A stretch of DNA of 64,000 nt from Agrostemma githago (lineage: Eukaryota; Streptophyta; Magnoliopsida; Caryophyllales; Caryophyllaceae), in the NCBI GenBank assembly GCA_958450325.1, contig OY288247.1:55183701-55247700 (forward strand). The letters are read 5' to 3'. The translations under genes and the position numbers were made by a program. A model generated the notes under the pieces. The model saw only the letters and a list, made by a program, of their open reading frames with translations. It was not told where the DNA came from and did not search any database. Every line of letters starts with the position of its first letter. The stretch's first letter is position 1. Shown one piece after another: positions 44,399 through 56,359 of the stretch.

Positions 44399-45460
44399 AT
44401 GCCTCGGAACAAGCGCACCAGAAATGACCATGCTCAACCCGACATTGAGCCCGATCCAGTTTTTTCAAGTGTAATTTTTACCACTATTGACCAAAAGGTA
44501 CGGTTTCAAAATTTGAGAAAGCGGTCTATTGTTCCAACTCGTTTTATCGATCGTGATGCTATGCGAACTTTAGGCTTAGATTCTGCTTTGGAACTATTGT
44601 TTAAGGGTGTTGGTATGGGTACATTTTTTACGATGCGTCGTAACACGTATACCTAGCTTACGTTGGAATTTCTTAGTTCGTTTGAGGTACATAAGAATAG
44701 ACGGTCTGGTGATCTTTCTGTTGAGTTCCGTTTATTGAATACTAGTTTTGCGCTGAGCCTGAAGTAGTCTGGGGATTGTTTTGACCTTAAGGATTATGAT
44801 GACCGTACACCACCCGAGCATGCTAATTTTAGGGTGGGTGATTTTTGGGAATGTATCGCTGATGCCCCGTACACTACCGCGGGGCATATGAGTTCAAACA
44901 ATATTCATAATCCTGTTATTAAGGTTTGGCAGAGGTTTATGGGATGGACGATTTTTGCTAGGAAGGAGCCACATAATGTGCGCACCGAGGAGGTGTCTAT
45001 TTTGGGCTCGTATTTGCGGCGTAAGCCGAAGGTGTGGCATATTAATATTACCTATCACCTCGTCCTCCAGTTTAGGAGAATAGCTATGGCCGTTGCCGAT
45101 GTTCCTATTTATATAGGCGGGTTAGTCACGCAATTAGCTCTTCGGTTGACCGCTTTTAACAAAGCGGTTCATGATCCGGTCCAGGGCGAGATTACCCTTA
45201 GCCTCCGTTATTTGGCTTCTCTTAACTGGATTTCTTCTAGGCATCAGAATCGTTGGACTTGGCTTAACCATGAGCAGGCGACTATTATTTTGCAAGCCGG
45301 GTCGGTTTTGTCACTTGAGGCTGATCAGCGAAATTATTTATTACCCGTCGCTGCCCCTAGCTCTCTTCCTTCGTCGCATGCTGTTACCCCCCACCAATTT
45401 TGGGTCTGTATGATATGGACATTGAGGACAATGTCGAGTCTAGCGTGGGGGAGTTTTTAG
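44399..45460 (+). pseudogene. E downstream ORF, ATHILA ORF-1 family type
   Basis: 354-codon frame from ATG 44399 (MPRNKRTRNDHAQPD) to TAG 45460, with in-frame TAG at 44654 and 44765 and no frameshift. Motifs: VPTRFIDRDAMRTLGLDSAL, FFTMRRNTYT then LTLEFLSSFEV, NIHNPVIKVWQRFMGWTIF, VPIYIGGLVTQLALRL. These match the PF03078 ATHILA pattern and the H copy. A CT-rich stretch and TTTCAG lie just before the ATG, so either a spliced transcript or an internal promoter could express it. Both stops could be CAG-to-TAG changes. Confidence 0.8.
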
Positions 45461-46799
45461 TCTTTCTAGTTTTATTTCCTTGAGTCTTAGTGGTTGTCTA
45501 TGATACCGATTATGCAGCAATGATGATAATTTGCACTCTTTAGGCTACCTACTCATTCTTAATTGGCATTCATTTGACCTTCGTTATGTGGAATAATAAT
45601 TAATCGATAAGCATGCAACCAACTGAGCTATAATTTGTGGTTCCCATTTAAACCGACCTTGCATTTAGGCTTTAGCTACAAAATTGGTGAGATTTAGAGC
45701 CCCTGTAGCCAGTACATTCATACCTGGCTATCGCTTAGGATTGTGTGTAGGTCTCCTCGTGGAATATGCTATGTCAATACGCATAAGTATGGTGTTTGCC
45801 CCTTTATTTTGACTAACTTGCCTAGTGATCAATTTTGGGTCATTTTTATTTTCATCTATTTTATCCATTTTCTCCTCGGCTTAAATGTTAAAGAATTCAC
45901 AAAATGAACTACAAAATCAAATTTGCCTACCTAGTCAAGCTTGATGAAGTAGGTCACCTAGTGCGTTCTATGCTCGCTATTGTGCGATTATGGAGATGTG
46001 TTGATGGATGGTTGGATGTGATTGACTCTGTTTCAAGGGAGTTTGTAGATCTTGTCCGGGTCAATTTTGGTTATTGTATATATTTTTGCTTCTAATTTCA
46101 TCAAGCTTTGAAAAAATCGAAAAAAAAATGAAAAAAAAAATGAAAAGAAAAAAAATGAAAAAAAAGAAAAAAAAAATCGAAAAAGAAGAAAAAAAAAAGG
46201 AAAAATCAAAACAACAAAAACAAAATATGTTATTCTCGTTACTTTTATTTTCCGTTTACTTGATGAAATTTGAGCGCCCTCTTTTGATCCCGGACTCGTT
46301 CTCGTTGGTTGGTGATTTGTATGTTTTGTTTATGGAAGTGGAAGAAGTTTTGAGTTGAGCATTATCGCACTAGTTAGTTCACTAGCTTGGCTTTAACCTC
46401 ACATGACCACATCGGTTTCCACCTTCTACCTTGTTATCACCATCCTTGCCTCACTATGTGATCTTAGCATGTTTTGTAAAAATTTAGAGGTTGATACCAT
46501 ATTAGATTGCAGGCATATTTCCATGAGTTGGAGTAGTTGAGCGATGAGTGACTCCGTGAGTAGCCTATGCAAGGGTTTTGGTTTAAAATGTGGTTTCTAC
46601 ATATTATGCTTGGTGAAGTTGTGCGTTTGTTGATGGATTATTTTTCGTCTTTCCCCGTCTTGGAATTTGTTTCTTAGACTTGGTTTGATGTTTGCTATGA
46701 CGGACTTGAGTATTTGGTTGTCTATTATTTTCTTTGAGCTGCTTCGGTATTATATTAGTTGTTTTCTTACGGGTCTTGCTTGAGGACAAGCAAGGGTTC
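45461..46799 (+). other. 3' region of E, non-coding
   Basis: Starts with the Athila-typical AGCGTGGGGGAGTTTTTAG (near 45440). An A-rich stretch at 46112-46222 is low complexity (Lys-rich frame rejected). No gene. Confidence 0.7.
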
Positions 46800-46813
46800 G
46801 GTTCGGGGGAGTT
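46800..46813 (+). other. Polypurine tract of E
   Basis: GGTTCGGGGGAGTT directly before the 3' LTR start TGATGTG. Confidence 0.7.
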
Positions 46814-48045
46814 TGATGTGTCGTATTTATATAGCTTTATTCCCTCGATTCCGTTGTCTTTTATGGTCGGAATGCGCTCTTTAGAGCCGTTTCTTCTAAC
46901 ATTTTGCTTTGAATGAGTGTTTTTGTAGATTCTACACGATTTCAAGTCTTTATGTGCATTTACACTCATATCCGGTTAGAAGAACGATCCCGAGACAAAA
47001 CCCGTGCCTCGAGACGTTTAGGCGAAGAAGAAATGGGAAGTGACGATTCATTGGGCCATGAGAAGCGGCCCATTACTTCTTTTATTAGTGCGTGCACACC
47101 AGCCTGCATGTGACCGGCGGCCTGCTGGCCGGCCGGCATGACACAAGGCCAATTTTAGCTTCATTTTTAGGTGTGCGTCGGCCCCTGCATGTGGCAGGCG
47201 GCCTGCCAGCCGGCCGGGGTGCACACCCAGTTCATTTCCGCCTAATTTTGTATAACTAAGGAGGAGGATTATTTTCTATCATCACTTTTTCATACTTAGC
47301 TTATTTTTACTTGAGAAAACTCGTGACCCTTATGATTCTAGAACTCGGTTTTCACTCGGATTCGATTTCGGTAATTTCGTTTTATGCAATTTTCAGTTTG
47401 ATGTTTCAATATTCATCGTAAATTATTTCGTTCGTCGTAATTATCTCTATTTGCGTTTCGATGCTCCGTTTGCTTCGCTAGTTTTTTTTCGTTTGATTAT
47501 CGCTAGATTTGTTTGCTTCACTTTTAATCATGAATTCCATGTATGCGTATTGTTGTTCCGTAATTATCATGCGTAGCTAATTTGTCGATTAATTTGTTAA
47601 AGGCCACAACATTTTAATCTGTTTGGGAAATTCTAGTTCTTGTGCGAAAGCCGAATTAGGATTAGATCACGCACGATTTGGTAGGGAGTCTAATAAGTTG
47701 CGAGAGCCCGTTAGATCCTTCCTAGGTTGACACGATTCGAGAGAACGTGTTATAGCCGACTAGCATGTTATATGTTTATTATTATCATCGCATAATTGTT
47801 GAGCATCTATCGTGAACCCGTAACCTTAGTTTTCATCTCTTTATTAGATTCGATTATTTATTATCGCATTTTAGTAGTGTTTTTATATCTTTCCATCAAT
47901 TAAACCGTTTAGAGCATCTAGAATCGCCATAGTTATTTGACTAGTTTAACTGTTTCCCTGTGGATTCGATACCTTGCTTGCCGCTATCTTCTTGTTAGTA
48001 GCATTAGGTTTACCTTGATTGGGTGAGACGATTTAACCCACATCA
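46814..48045 (+). repeat. 3' LTR of E
   Basis: 1232 bp. It lacks 97 bp present in the 5' LTR between CTAATTT and TGTCGATTA; a short TTTGTCGATTA match at the ends suggests a microhomology deletion. Palindrome cluster at 47094-47229. Confidence 0.95.
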
Positions 48046-48450
48046 CATATCTAAACTTAAACTAACACAAACAAGAGAAAACATCAATATGAGAACTACA
48101 ACGTTCAATATGAAGATGAAACTAGCAAGAACAACAAACAAATGATAAATATTGAAACTTGAATGATAAGCAAAGATTAAAGGAAAATAGTAGAGAAAGA
48201 TTATAACAAACTAATAATGAGATGAAAAGATGAAAACTTGTATAGAAAGAACACCCAAAACCTCCACCAATGTTGTCAAGATTGAATGGATTCTTCAAGA
48301 GATCTCTTAATACAAGAGTAACTAACTAGATTAAGGAGTAATTAAGGACTAATCTACACTAATCTAAGCTAATCTAACCTAAAGTAGTCTAGGGTTTAGT
48401 GGGTAATGAAAAGTAAAGCATAAGATAGTGTAACAATACAAGAGGGGGGG

Positions 48451-48460
48451 TATTTATAAG
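48451..48460 (-). promoter_or_regulatory. TATA box in 3' LTR of F
   Basis: CTTATAAATA on the minus strand, ~50 bp downstream of the palindrome cluster; the same arrangement is at 58914-58923 and, in I, at 56878-56887. Confidence 0.65.
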
Positions 48461-48510
48461 GTTAAAAGAGTGAAGGAGAAGAAAAGAAAGAGTCACGGCT
48501 ACAGCTGCTC

Positions 48511-48700
48511 CTTCCCGGCCGGGAAGGTGGTGGTCCCGACCGGGAAGGATTTGGTCCCGACCGGGATCATGCATAATACCGGGCGGTGTTATGCTCTTCC
48601 CGGTCGGGAAGCTTCCTTCCTGGTCGGGACGGCCTATCAGAAGACACTTCTTTCTTGCACTCCTTCCCGACCGGGAAGGATACTCTTCCCGCCCGGGAAG
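48511..48700. repeat. Palindrome cluster in 3' LTR of F
   Basis: Seven or so inverted repeats with a 2-nt centre: TTCCCG-GC-CGGGAA, GTCCCG-AC-CGGGAA, GTCCCG-AC-CGGGAT, ATACCG-GG-CGGTGT, TTCCCG-GT-CGGGAA, TTCCCG-AC-CGGGAA, TTCCCG-CC-CGGGAA. Core CG-NN-CG is constant; arms vary. The copy in the 5' LTR lies at 58974-59162. Confidence 0.88.
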
Positions 48701-49038
48701 GGTCTTGTAGGCCTCCAATATGATCCTAAAGGTCCCTATTTGCTCTTCATAGGCTTCTCATTGATTCTCGATGCCCAGGATCGAGTCTAAGGGCCTCGGG
48801 AATGGGTCCCAAGGTCTCGGGATCGAGTCTAAGCCACCGAGTGATCGTCGCTTCTCTTCGATGGCTCCAAAAGTGTCGGAAACGAGTCGGAATCGTTCCA
48901 TTTCTCCAATATTGGTCTTAGGAACCTAAAACAAGCTAGAAGAAGCGTAAGTAGCCTCAAAAACCGCTCCAAAGAGCGATTCCACAAGGGAAACCGGGAC
49001 CAAATACAACAAATAAGCACTACAAAACACACTTATAA

Positions 49039-49052
49039 ACTCCCTCACACTT
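49039..49052 (-). other. Polypurine tract of F
   Basis: Minus strand AAGTGTGAGGGAGT next to the 3' LTR. Confidence 0.65.
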
Positions 49053-51651
49053 AACCCTTACTCGCCCTCGAGTAAGCACAAACTAGATAAAAACTAAAAG
49101 ACACTAGACTACTAATCCGAGCGGGTATTAGCGCACCCTACGCCCTTTCAACTCACGCGAGAACACTTAAAGGAAAAGTGCTCTCCGCAAGGCAAGTGAG
49201 GTCTTGCGACAAAACTGTGGATACAACCGAACACGAAAACACATAAACAAACAAACACACAAACAAACAAACAAACAAACAATCGGTTAAGGACTCAAGG
49301 CGGTTAAGGACAAAACAAATACCGCTTCCCTCAACAAAGCGGTGAAAAGACACCGGTTAAGGACTCAAGGCAAGTGACAACGTTCCCAAGCTAGCAATAC
49401 AAACCGAAATGGACAAAACCCTAATAGTATGACGACAAAGCAACAAAAACGTTGGTAACTTACCTAGGTTCCTCCTAACCTTCTAAGAACGTACTACTGG
49501 ACGATAGGCGGGATGGAAAAAGGATGAACCACGGAGTTAGTCAACACTGTAGGTAAGTGAGACCCCGCCCCCTTTAGCGATGAGCCAAGAGGGTCGTCCC
49601 ATGCCCAAAAGTCGCCTAACTAGTCCAAGTAAAAGGGTGGATAATGTTTGCAAAGTGAAGGAAGACCGAACATTACCACTATCATCCTTCCTAGGGACTC
49701 GGTCCTTTGGTAGGATCTTCACGGTAATAGTCTTAAAAAGGCTTATTTTGAGAGGGTGAGAATCTTTTTGTGAGATTGTTTTCCTTTGGCATTTTTCTTT
49801 CTTTCATTTGGCTCTTGAGTTGCTATGCCAATCCTTTTTCTTCTTTTGTATTTTGTTTTTCATTTATTGTGCCTTTCTTTTTCTTCTTTCTTTTCTTTTT
49901 TTTTTCTTTTTTTTTTCTTTCTTTCCTTGGCTTGCCTTTTGGATAACTTTTGATGAATCATGTATTGTAGGCATTTCTTGCAACCAAGTAAGAACTTCAA
50001 CAATTTGGAATTTATTTGTGGAAATTGTGTAGGAGGTAGGGAAATGGGTAAGTCGGGGTCGCGATTTCCCTTCAAATCCACAAAAAGGTACAGAACTTAG
50101 ACTAATCAAATAATCTCGAACATGGTCACCTAAGGGACGGGACTCGGCAACCAAGGCCTTTTCACTCCGTGGGTGGTCATAATGGTCAAAATACAAATCC
50201 CGTATTAAATCCCTAGTAGACTAGGTGGACTCAAGGTAAGAAACCAACGAAATCATTGATTTAAAGTCACTCTACTAGACTAAAGTCCAAGACTCGATTC
50301 ACATCAATAGAAAGGGAAAGTAAACACTCGCGCACTAGCCTCAAAACCGGGTTTTTAAAACCCTTTATTACATAAGACACAACTAAACAAGACAAAACAA
50401 AGACACAACAAAAACGAAAGGAAAAGAGACGAACACAACAAAACAAGAGAAAAGAGAACAAGCACACAAATAAAACAAACACCACCCCGAAACTTCCAAA
50501 CAAGTCACTACATCAACCACAAACTTCACAAAGCTCCACCCGAGCACACCATCACAAATCTCCTCCAAACTCCACAAAAAAGGGAAAAAGGAGAAAGGAT
50601 TGAAGGGGTATTACCGGATGTCTTGAGCCCTCCGAAACTCACGGCGATCAAGGAACCTACAAGGAAATGGGGAGGCAAAACACACACAATACAACAAATA
50701 TACGACACAGCGACACAAAAGAAAAAAGACACAGAGGAAAATCTTTTTGGTTTTTTATGAAATTTTTTCAAATTTTCAGGGGGTTTTAAGATTTTTTTTT
50801 CGAAAAAACTACGAAAATAAAGCTAGGCTAGACTAATATATCGCTCCCCCACACTTAAACCGAGCAATGTCCTCATGCTCGATCGGTACTGTGTGGAGAC
50901 ACTAAAGAAAAGAGAAAAAGGGGAAATAAAGCTAAAAATGAAAAATGAAAGTGAAGAAAGGGTCGAATGTGACCGGCCGGGTTGTAATCAAGTCACCAAG
51001 GGCCGAGACGAGAAAAGATATGGATGCGGGAAGAAATAAAAAGAAGAAAATAAAAGGAAATGGGAGGGGAGGGCTAGGTGTAATCAAGTCACCTAGCCCG
51101 GATTCCGACTAAATCCGATTAAATTCAACCAAAAGAAAATAAAAACAAGGAAAAAGTGAAAGAACTTGTTAATTTGGATTTTTCAAATGACTCTCGATGT
51201 AATCACATCATCGAGAATCAGGAGCAATAACCACCAAGGCCCCGAGGGCCGCCAAGACGCCAAAAATGATAAGGGGAAGGGGAACATACAAAGGGAGACA
51301 AGGACTAAAAGACGAAAAAGAAATGTGAGTCGCCTACCAAACGGTTAGCAACTCACCAACTCCATCGCCTCAATGATCATATTAGGCACGGTGCTTGTCT
51401 TCATCATCGTTGTTCCTCTTCTTACTCAATGTAGTAGCACGGTTGAAGTTCTAGGCTTGCATTGGTGTGATGAGGGTGGTATTTGAGGTTATACTCGGTG
51501 TAAAGGGTTTACAAGATGAGATGAAGGTGTATACTCGGTGTAAAGGGTCATATGATAGAGGATAAGGTGAGTAGGGAGGTTAGGTGGGGGTATAAAGTGG
51601 TTGGGTGGGGCTTAAATGAAGAAACCAAGGCAAAGGAGGCTACAGGAGCTC
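49053..51651 (-). other. 3' region of F, non-coding
   Basis: Athila-type 3' region with the CCCCCACACTTAAACC motif (near 50848), an AAAC microsatellite (49235-49283), a T/C-rich tract (49855-49925) and an A-rich/purine-rich stretch. Homologous pieces occur in H at 34353-35340. No gene supported. Confidence 0.65.
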
Positions 51652-51803
51652 TTTCCGGTTTGGAGCAAGTTCATCCCGGTCGGGAGCAAGCTCATCCCGG
51701 TCGGGAGCAAGCTCATCCCGGTCGGGAAGCACCGTCAGTAGCTCCAAATTTCATGCACACTTCATCTCGGTCGGGATGAAACCCTTCCCGGTCGGGATGA
51801 ATC
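51652..51803. repeat. Internal palindrome cluster of F
   Basis: Five or six copies of ATCCCG-GT-CGGGA type motifs, three of them in 23-bp tandem (GAGCAAGCTCATCCCGGTCG). Same motif as in the F LTRs. It lies just after the gag-like frame on the minus strand, the equivalent place to the clusters of E and H. Confidence 0.85.
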
Positions 51804-52136
51804 TTCTAGTCCTTCATTCCTCTTGAAAGCTCCACTCACAAGTCAACTAATACACCGGGATTTAGAATCCCGTCCCCAAAAGCTTGTACCAAGCTCAAAA
51901 ACCGACTTCCTCCACCAAGCCTTGAAGCTTCTATCATCAATACCCCTTTCTAATTCTTCATCTTCACTTCAAACCTATCAAGTAGGCTCAATAACCACAA
52001 TCAAGAATCCCTCCCTCACATCACTCAAGAAAATTCCAAATTACAAGAATTCCACAAAAACTAACAAATCCTAGAAACCAAACTATCCAATCAATCATAT
52101 ACAAAGACAAAATCTAAAAAGAAAAGGAAAAGATAT

Positions 52137-53487
52137 TTACAATAAGATACTCTCACCATCTACACCTCCATAGCCATCAAGAGCTCGGAGGAGTAAGTCA
52201 AATGCTCTAGCAACATCTTCATTAACGCTCATGTGGCCAATCTTAGCCATCAACAAGAGTTTCCAAGTCGGAGTCAAGAAGCGATCATCTTCATTATGCT
52301 CGGGGTTCTCGTGATCTTCCGGGTCTTTCCAACCAACATTGCAACGACTCTTACGACCATCCGGTAGGTATAATGGTCTAGAGTCATGCTCGGCGTTATG
52401 ATTCGGGAGATCACACCCTTGGGGTGTTGCTTCTTCTACGGGGTCAATAGTAGCACTCTTTTCCACCGTTCGACAAGAATCCTCTTCATCAACCGTCTCA
52501 CAAGACAAGGGACTCGAAATCAAGTGCGGTAAAGGAGGTGAAGACATCAAGTTTTCTTCATTGGAGGCTTTAGGGGGACCTCATCGTCATTCTTACTAGA
52601 ATTCTCACCATGAAGAAACTCAAGGCCTTTGATGGCGGCCTCAATTTCTTCGACGGTTTGGTCTAGCATAGCATCTCCAAATCCCCTAATCGGCTCCTCC
52701 AATTTCTCATTCAAGGCAAGTTCTAAGGCATCTATCTCTTCTTCCCAAGTATTACCTTCCTTTTCACTCACCTTGTCAAGTTGGCCTAGAGGAGTCTTGT
52801 CTTCACTTGGCTTTGGATTGTCAAGATCTGGTTCATCACGAAGAAAAACAAACAAATCCAATTTGATAGCCAATACATTGGCTCCCTAAGAGTTACCTTG
52901 AGAGTCATGTTCAATTCCCTCCTCATTGTCGACCTTTGAAGCTTCAACTTCCTCCATTCTTCCCATATCTTCACCATCCAAGCAACACTCAACAATGATC
53001 TCTTGATTGACCCTCTCTTCTTCATTCGTGGCTTCATGATCGGGTTGATTTCCTTGTGGAGGCAACCGATTTTCTTGCCCAAATGAACCTTCCTCAACGA
53101 ATTGTGGAGCTCGAGTGGCCAAAATCGTGAAACGAGCCATGAGTGCATTGATTCGAGCATCTTGCACCTCTATTTGGGCCTTGAACTCCTCTTTATCCCT
53201 TTGCATTTGAATCATCATCTCATGTTGATTATTATGCAATTGAATCATCATCTCTTGTTGACTCTTTTGCATTTGAATCATCATTTGACAAGTCTCAAAG
53301 TCGGGGATTCTTGGTTGTGGATTGTGTGAAGGTATTTGGTAGTTGTTAGGATGTTGGAATGATCCTTGACAACTTTCATGGTAACCATATGGAGGGGGTT
53401 CATAAGATTGTTGATGAGATTGGTATGGTTGGTAAAGTTGTGGTTCTTGGTAATTAGCCCCATGATCGTCCCACGATGATTGATGGT
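52137..53487 (-). pseudogene. F internal reading frame, Gln/Met- then Glu-rich, Gag-like position
   Basis: Minus strand. From the G junction: QSSWDDHGANYQEPQLYQPY (Pro/Gln/Tyr-rich), then QMMIQMQKSQQEMMIQLHNN, a predicted coiled coil (MQRDKEEFKAQIEVQDARIN), then an acidic region. A TAG at about 52886 and a -1 frameshift near 52550 interrupt it; the last part (VNEDVARAFDLLLRALDG) ends at 52137. It occupies the gag position after primer site and leader, but I do not see a zinc knuckle or the Gag core, so 'Gag-like' is by position only. Confidence 0.5.
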
Positions 53488-56055
53488 TGATAAGCTAGTC
53501 GTGTACCTATCAAAAATAACCAACTACGGTCCAACTAAAAATATAGCTAGGGAAGTCGGGATCAATTTCACAGGGAGACAAATAAATCCTACTCGCAATT
53601 AAAGTCTATCTAAGTAATCAAATCGGGGGTTTTGTTTGTTTGTTTTAACTAATCTAAAAGTAATGAAGGAAAGAAAATTAAAGGAGAAGAAATAACTAAA
53701 ATAAATAGGATGAATAAAGATGAATAAATATAGAGAGAAAACTAGGATCGTCGGTTCACCATGAATTTCCTACGATCACGGTCTAGGTCACAGGTCTGTC
53801 GCAGATATTGGTCTAAGGGGTAGTGAAAAGGTCCTTCCGGTCCGCTATTCACCCTAGAATGCTTCTAACGGCTTCCGATCTTATTAGGGCAAACTAATGT
53901 GTTGTAGCAGGTCTAACTCTTACCAGGCTTCCGATCATAGGTTCGAGTTCACCAATTCAATTAATCAATTACGCCGACTTAATCAATTAATCTCAATTAA
54001 ATGCTACAATTAACAACTCAGACGCAATATCGTAGACAGATCTATAAACTAATTAGCAATCATATTCAATTCATGGATCCCCTAAATCCTAGCAAGGGAA
54101 ATTAGCTACTCATGGAGAAACTTACGACAACAATAATAAAGATGATAAATAAATTAAGCATAATGAATAGATCTAAAGAGAAATTAAGAATAAAAGAAAT
54201 AATAAGATTAAGAGAGAAAGAATTAAGAACAAAGAGAATAAGAAGGAACAAAGAAAGAATTAGATTACCGAGTTTAATGGAAGAGTAGAAAATAATTCAT
54301 AAATCTAGATCTAAAAGTTGAGGATAGAGAGAAATCTAAAGAAGAGTCTAGGAGAAGTAAAAGAGAATAAGGAAGAAGTGGTATATAAAATCTAGTCTAA
54401 TAGTTTCTTAAATACTAAGTTAAAACAAAAGCCTAAAAATCAAATTAGGAAAGTCTCGGTCTTCGTCCAGTCTCGAGAATAGTCGAACGACTATCCTAAT
54501 AGTCGACCGACTATACAAAATTTGATAAGCTAGTCGTATACCTATCAAAGATAACCAACTTAGGTCTAACTAAAAATATAGCTAGGGAAGTCAGGTCGAA
54601 TCCACAAGGAGACAAATAAATTCTACTTGCAATTGAAGTCTATCTAAGTAACCAAATTGGGGGTTTTTGTGTTTTGTTTTTATCTAAACTAAAGTAATTA
54701 AAGAAAGAGAATTAAGAGAAAAGAAATAACTAAAATAAAATAAGACGAATGAAGATGAATAAATATATGGAGAGAAAACTAGGATTGTCGGTTCACTACG
54801 AATCTCATATGGTCACGGTCTAAGTCACAGGTCTGTCGCAGATATTAGTCTAAGGGGTATTGAAAAGGTCCTTCCGGTCCGCTATTCACCCTAGCATGCG
54901 TCTAAAGGCTTCCGATCTTATTAGGGCAAACTAATGTGTTGTAGCAGGTCTAACTTTTACCAGGCTTCCGATCTTAGGTTCAAGTTTACCAGATTCAATT
55001 AATCAATCATGCGCATTAACTGACTAATCGCGATTAAATGCTACAAGTGACAACTCAGACACAATATCATTGACAGATCTATAAATTATTTAGCGACCAC
55101 ATTCAATTCGCAGATCCCCTAAATCCTAGCAAGGGAAATTAGCTACTCATAATTAATTTAAGAATGACAAGATTAATAAAAGAATTTACTAGATTAAACG
55201 TCACGAATAATAATAGAATTACGACAAGCATAAAACAAAGATTAAGAATAAGTAAATATGAAGAAGAACAATCAAGAACGAGGAAGAAGGAAAAAAGATT
55301 AGATAAAATTACCAAACGGAATGAAGGCGATTAGAATGTTGCAATCTTACAATAACCGAGTTTTAAAGGAAGAAATTAAACTAGAAGTAATTCTAAGAGA
55401 ATAAGGAGAAGAAATCTAAAGAAGAGTCTAGGAGAAGTAAAAAGAATAAGGGAGAAGTGGTATCTAAAATCTAGTCTAATAGTTTCTTAAATACTAAGTT
55501 AAAACAAAAGCCCAAAAGTCTTGTTAACCCTAAAAATCAAATTAGGAAAGTCTCGGTCTTCGTCCAGTCTCGAGAATAGTCGGTCGAGAATTTTGAATAG
55601 TCGGTCGACTATATGAATAGTCGGTCGACTATTAGGAAAGTCGTTCGACTATCATAGACCTGTTTCCGTTCTCAGCACTGCGCGCTCAACTTCAAACGCT
55701 TGCCATTTCTTCGTTACTTATTCAAATCGGGCGTATAATATACCGTTGGAAAGCAAAGAGAAAGAGATTTCCAACGCAACTGGAATCCGCTCAATTGGAG
55801 TTGTAAAACTCAAGATATTCACGTTTTAATTTGACCTATTTGGAAACGATCATTCTCTTTTCTTATTTCGCATAATATTTCATCTTTAAGAACGATTTTT
55901 GCCTTGTTTATGCGTCTACGAGTCCATTCCCTACATAAGATGCAACAAGACCACAAAGTATCAAATTCGGGGGAAAATAGTAGACAATGCTACTCGATAT
56001 GCATGGAAATGCGTGCGTAAAAGACGTAATAATCATATATAAATAGCACGCATCA
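53488..56055 (-). mobile_element. G: collapsed Athila-type element, LTR fragment fused to full LTR
   Basis: Two direct copies of one LTR family: 53488-54522 (1035 bp, cut) and 54523-56055 (1533 bp, TGATAAGC..CACGCATCA). Target duplication ATGGT flanks the whole unit (53483-53487, 56056-56060), so it entered F as one insertion and then lost its internal region. Minus orientation is favoured: read so, the LTR starts TGATGCGTGCTATTTATA, like the LTR of E, and ends GACTAGCTTATCA. Palindromes ATAGTCG-NN-CGACTAT at 54483-54513 and 55574-55652; a TATA-like TTTTATATAC on the minus strand at 54381-54390. Confidence 0.85.
55574..55652. repeat. Palindrome cluster in LTR of G
   Basis: ATAGTCG-GT-CGACTAT and degenerate relatives, four in ~80 bp. 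The shorter LTR copy has ATAGTCG-AA-CGACTAT and ATAGTCG-AC-CGACTAT (54483-54513). The two central bases vary while the arms match. Confidence 0.85.
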
Positions 56056-56060
56056 ATGGT

Positions 56061-56273
56061 AGCTCGGATGCCACATTGTCGTAACGTTGCCTTGATACAT
56101 TGGATGCACTAGAAGCACTACTTGAGGAAACGTTTGTAGCCTAGTGCTTTTGAGGCACTAGGGGTGAGAGAAATAAGGACACAATGAAAGAACGGAGATA
56201 CACAAGGAGAAGAAAACACAAAACTCAAGAAAGAAGTCTAGGACCTTAGCACACAAAAGTCTAAACTACGCCG
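56061..56273 (-). other. Leader of F between primer site and reading frame
   Basis: Minus strand leader; the frame that continues beyond G (WHPSYH before the junction) may start here. No clear start codon chosen. Confidence 0.45.
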
Positions 56274-56291
56274 TTCCCGGCAACGGCGCCA
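56274..56291 (-). other. Primer binding site of F (tRNA-Asp type)
   Basis: Minus strand TGGCGCCGTTGCCGGGAA, 3 bp inside the 5' LTR; one mismatch to the E site. It shows F runs leftwards and that 56295-59501 is its 5' LTR. Confidence 0.88.
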
Positions 56292-56294
56292 ATT

Positions 56295-56359
56295 TGATGC
56301 GACGGATTTCTCGTCTATCCTACCGATCAAGTAATAACCAACAAACCTAAGCTAGGTAG
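56295..56359 (-). repeat. 5' LTR of F, part 1
   Basis: TGATGCGACGGATTTC to CTAGGTAG; cut by solo LTR I at 56360. GGTAG (56355-56359) and GATAG (57971-57975) form a 5-bp target duplication with one change. Confidence 0.9.

Larger units (their letters stand above)
36915..48045 (+). mobile_element. E: nearly complete Athila retrotransposon
   Basis: 11,131 bp. LTRs 36915-38245 (1331 bp) and 46814-48045 (1232 bp), target duplication CATAT (36910-36914, 48046-48050). The uninterrupted target exists at 58490-58560 in the other LTR of F. tRNA-Asp primer site, gag, protease, RT, RNaseH, integrase and the downstream ATHILA-type ORF are all recognisable. The LTRs differ by a 97-bp deletion in the 3' copy (near 47580) and roughly 20 point changes by eye. 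In-frame stops, a frameshift and an integrase deletion make it non-autonomous now. Confidence 0.96.
48046..49038 (-). repeat. 3' LTR of F, part 2
   Basis: Continuation after E, starting with the target duplicate CATAT. It holds the TATA box CTTATAAATA (minus) at 48451-48460 and the palindrome cluster 48511-48700. Minus-strand start at 49038 reads TTATAAGTGTG; the other LTR has TGATAAGTGTG, so the canonical TG is mutated here. Confidence 0.92.

Noticed and set aside
46074..46358. Lys-rich frame after the ATHILA-type ORF of E
   Set aside because: Poly-A stretch in the 3' region; no conserved sequence.
48389..48790. Frames on both strands in F LTRs with PGRE/PTGK repeats
   Set aside because: Readings of the CCCGGTCGGG palindromes; both strands are open for the same reason.
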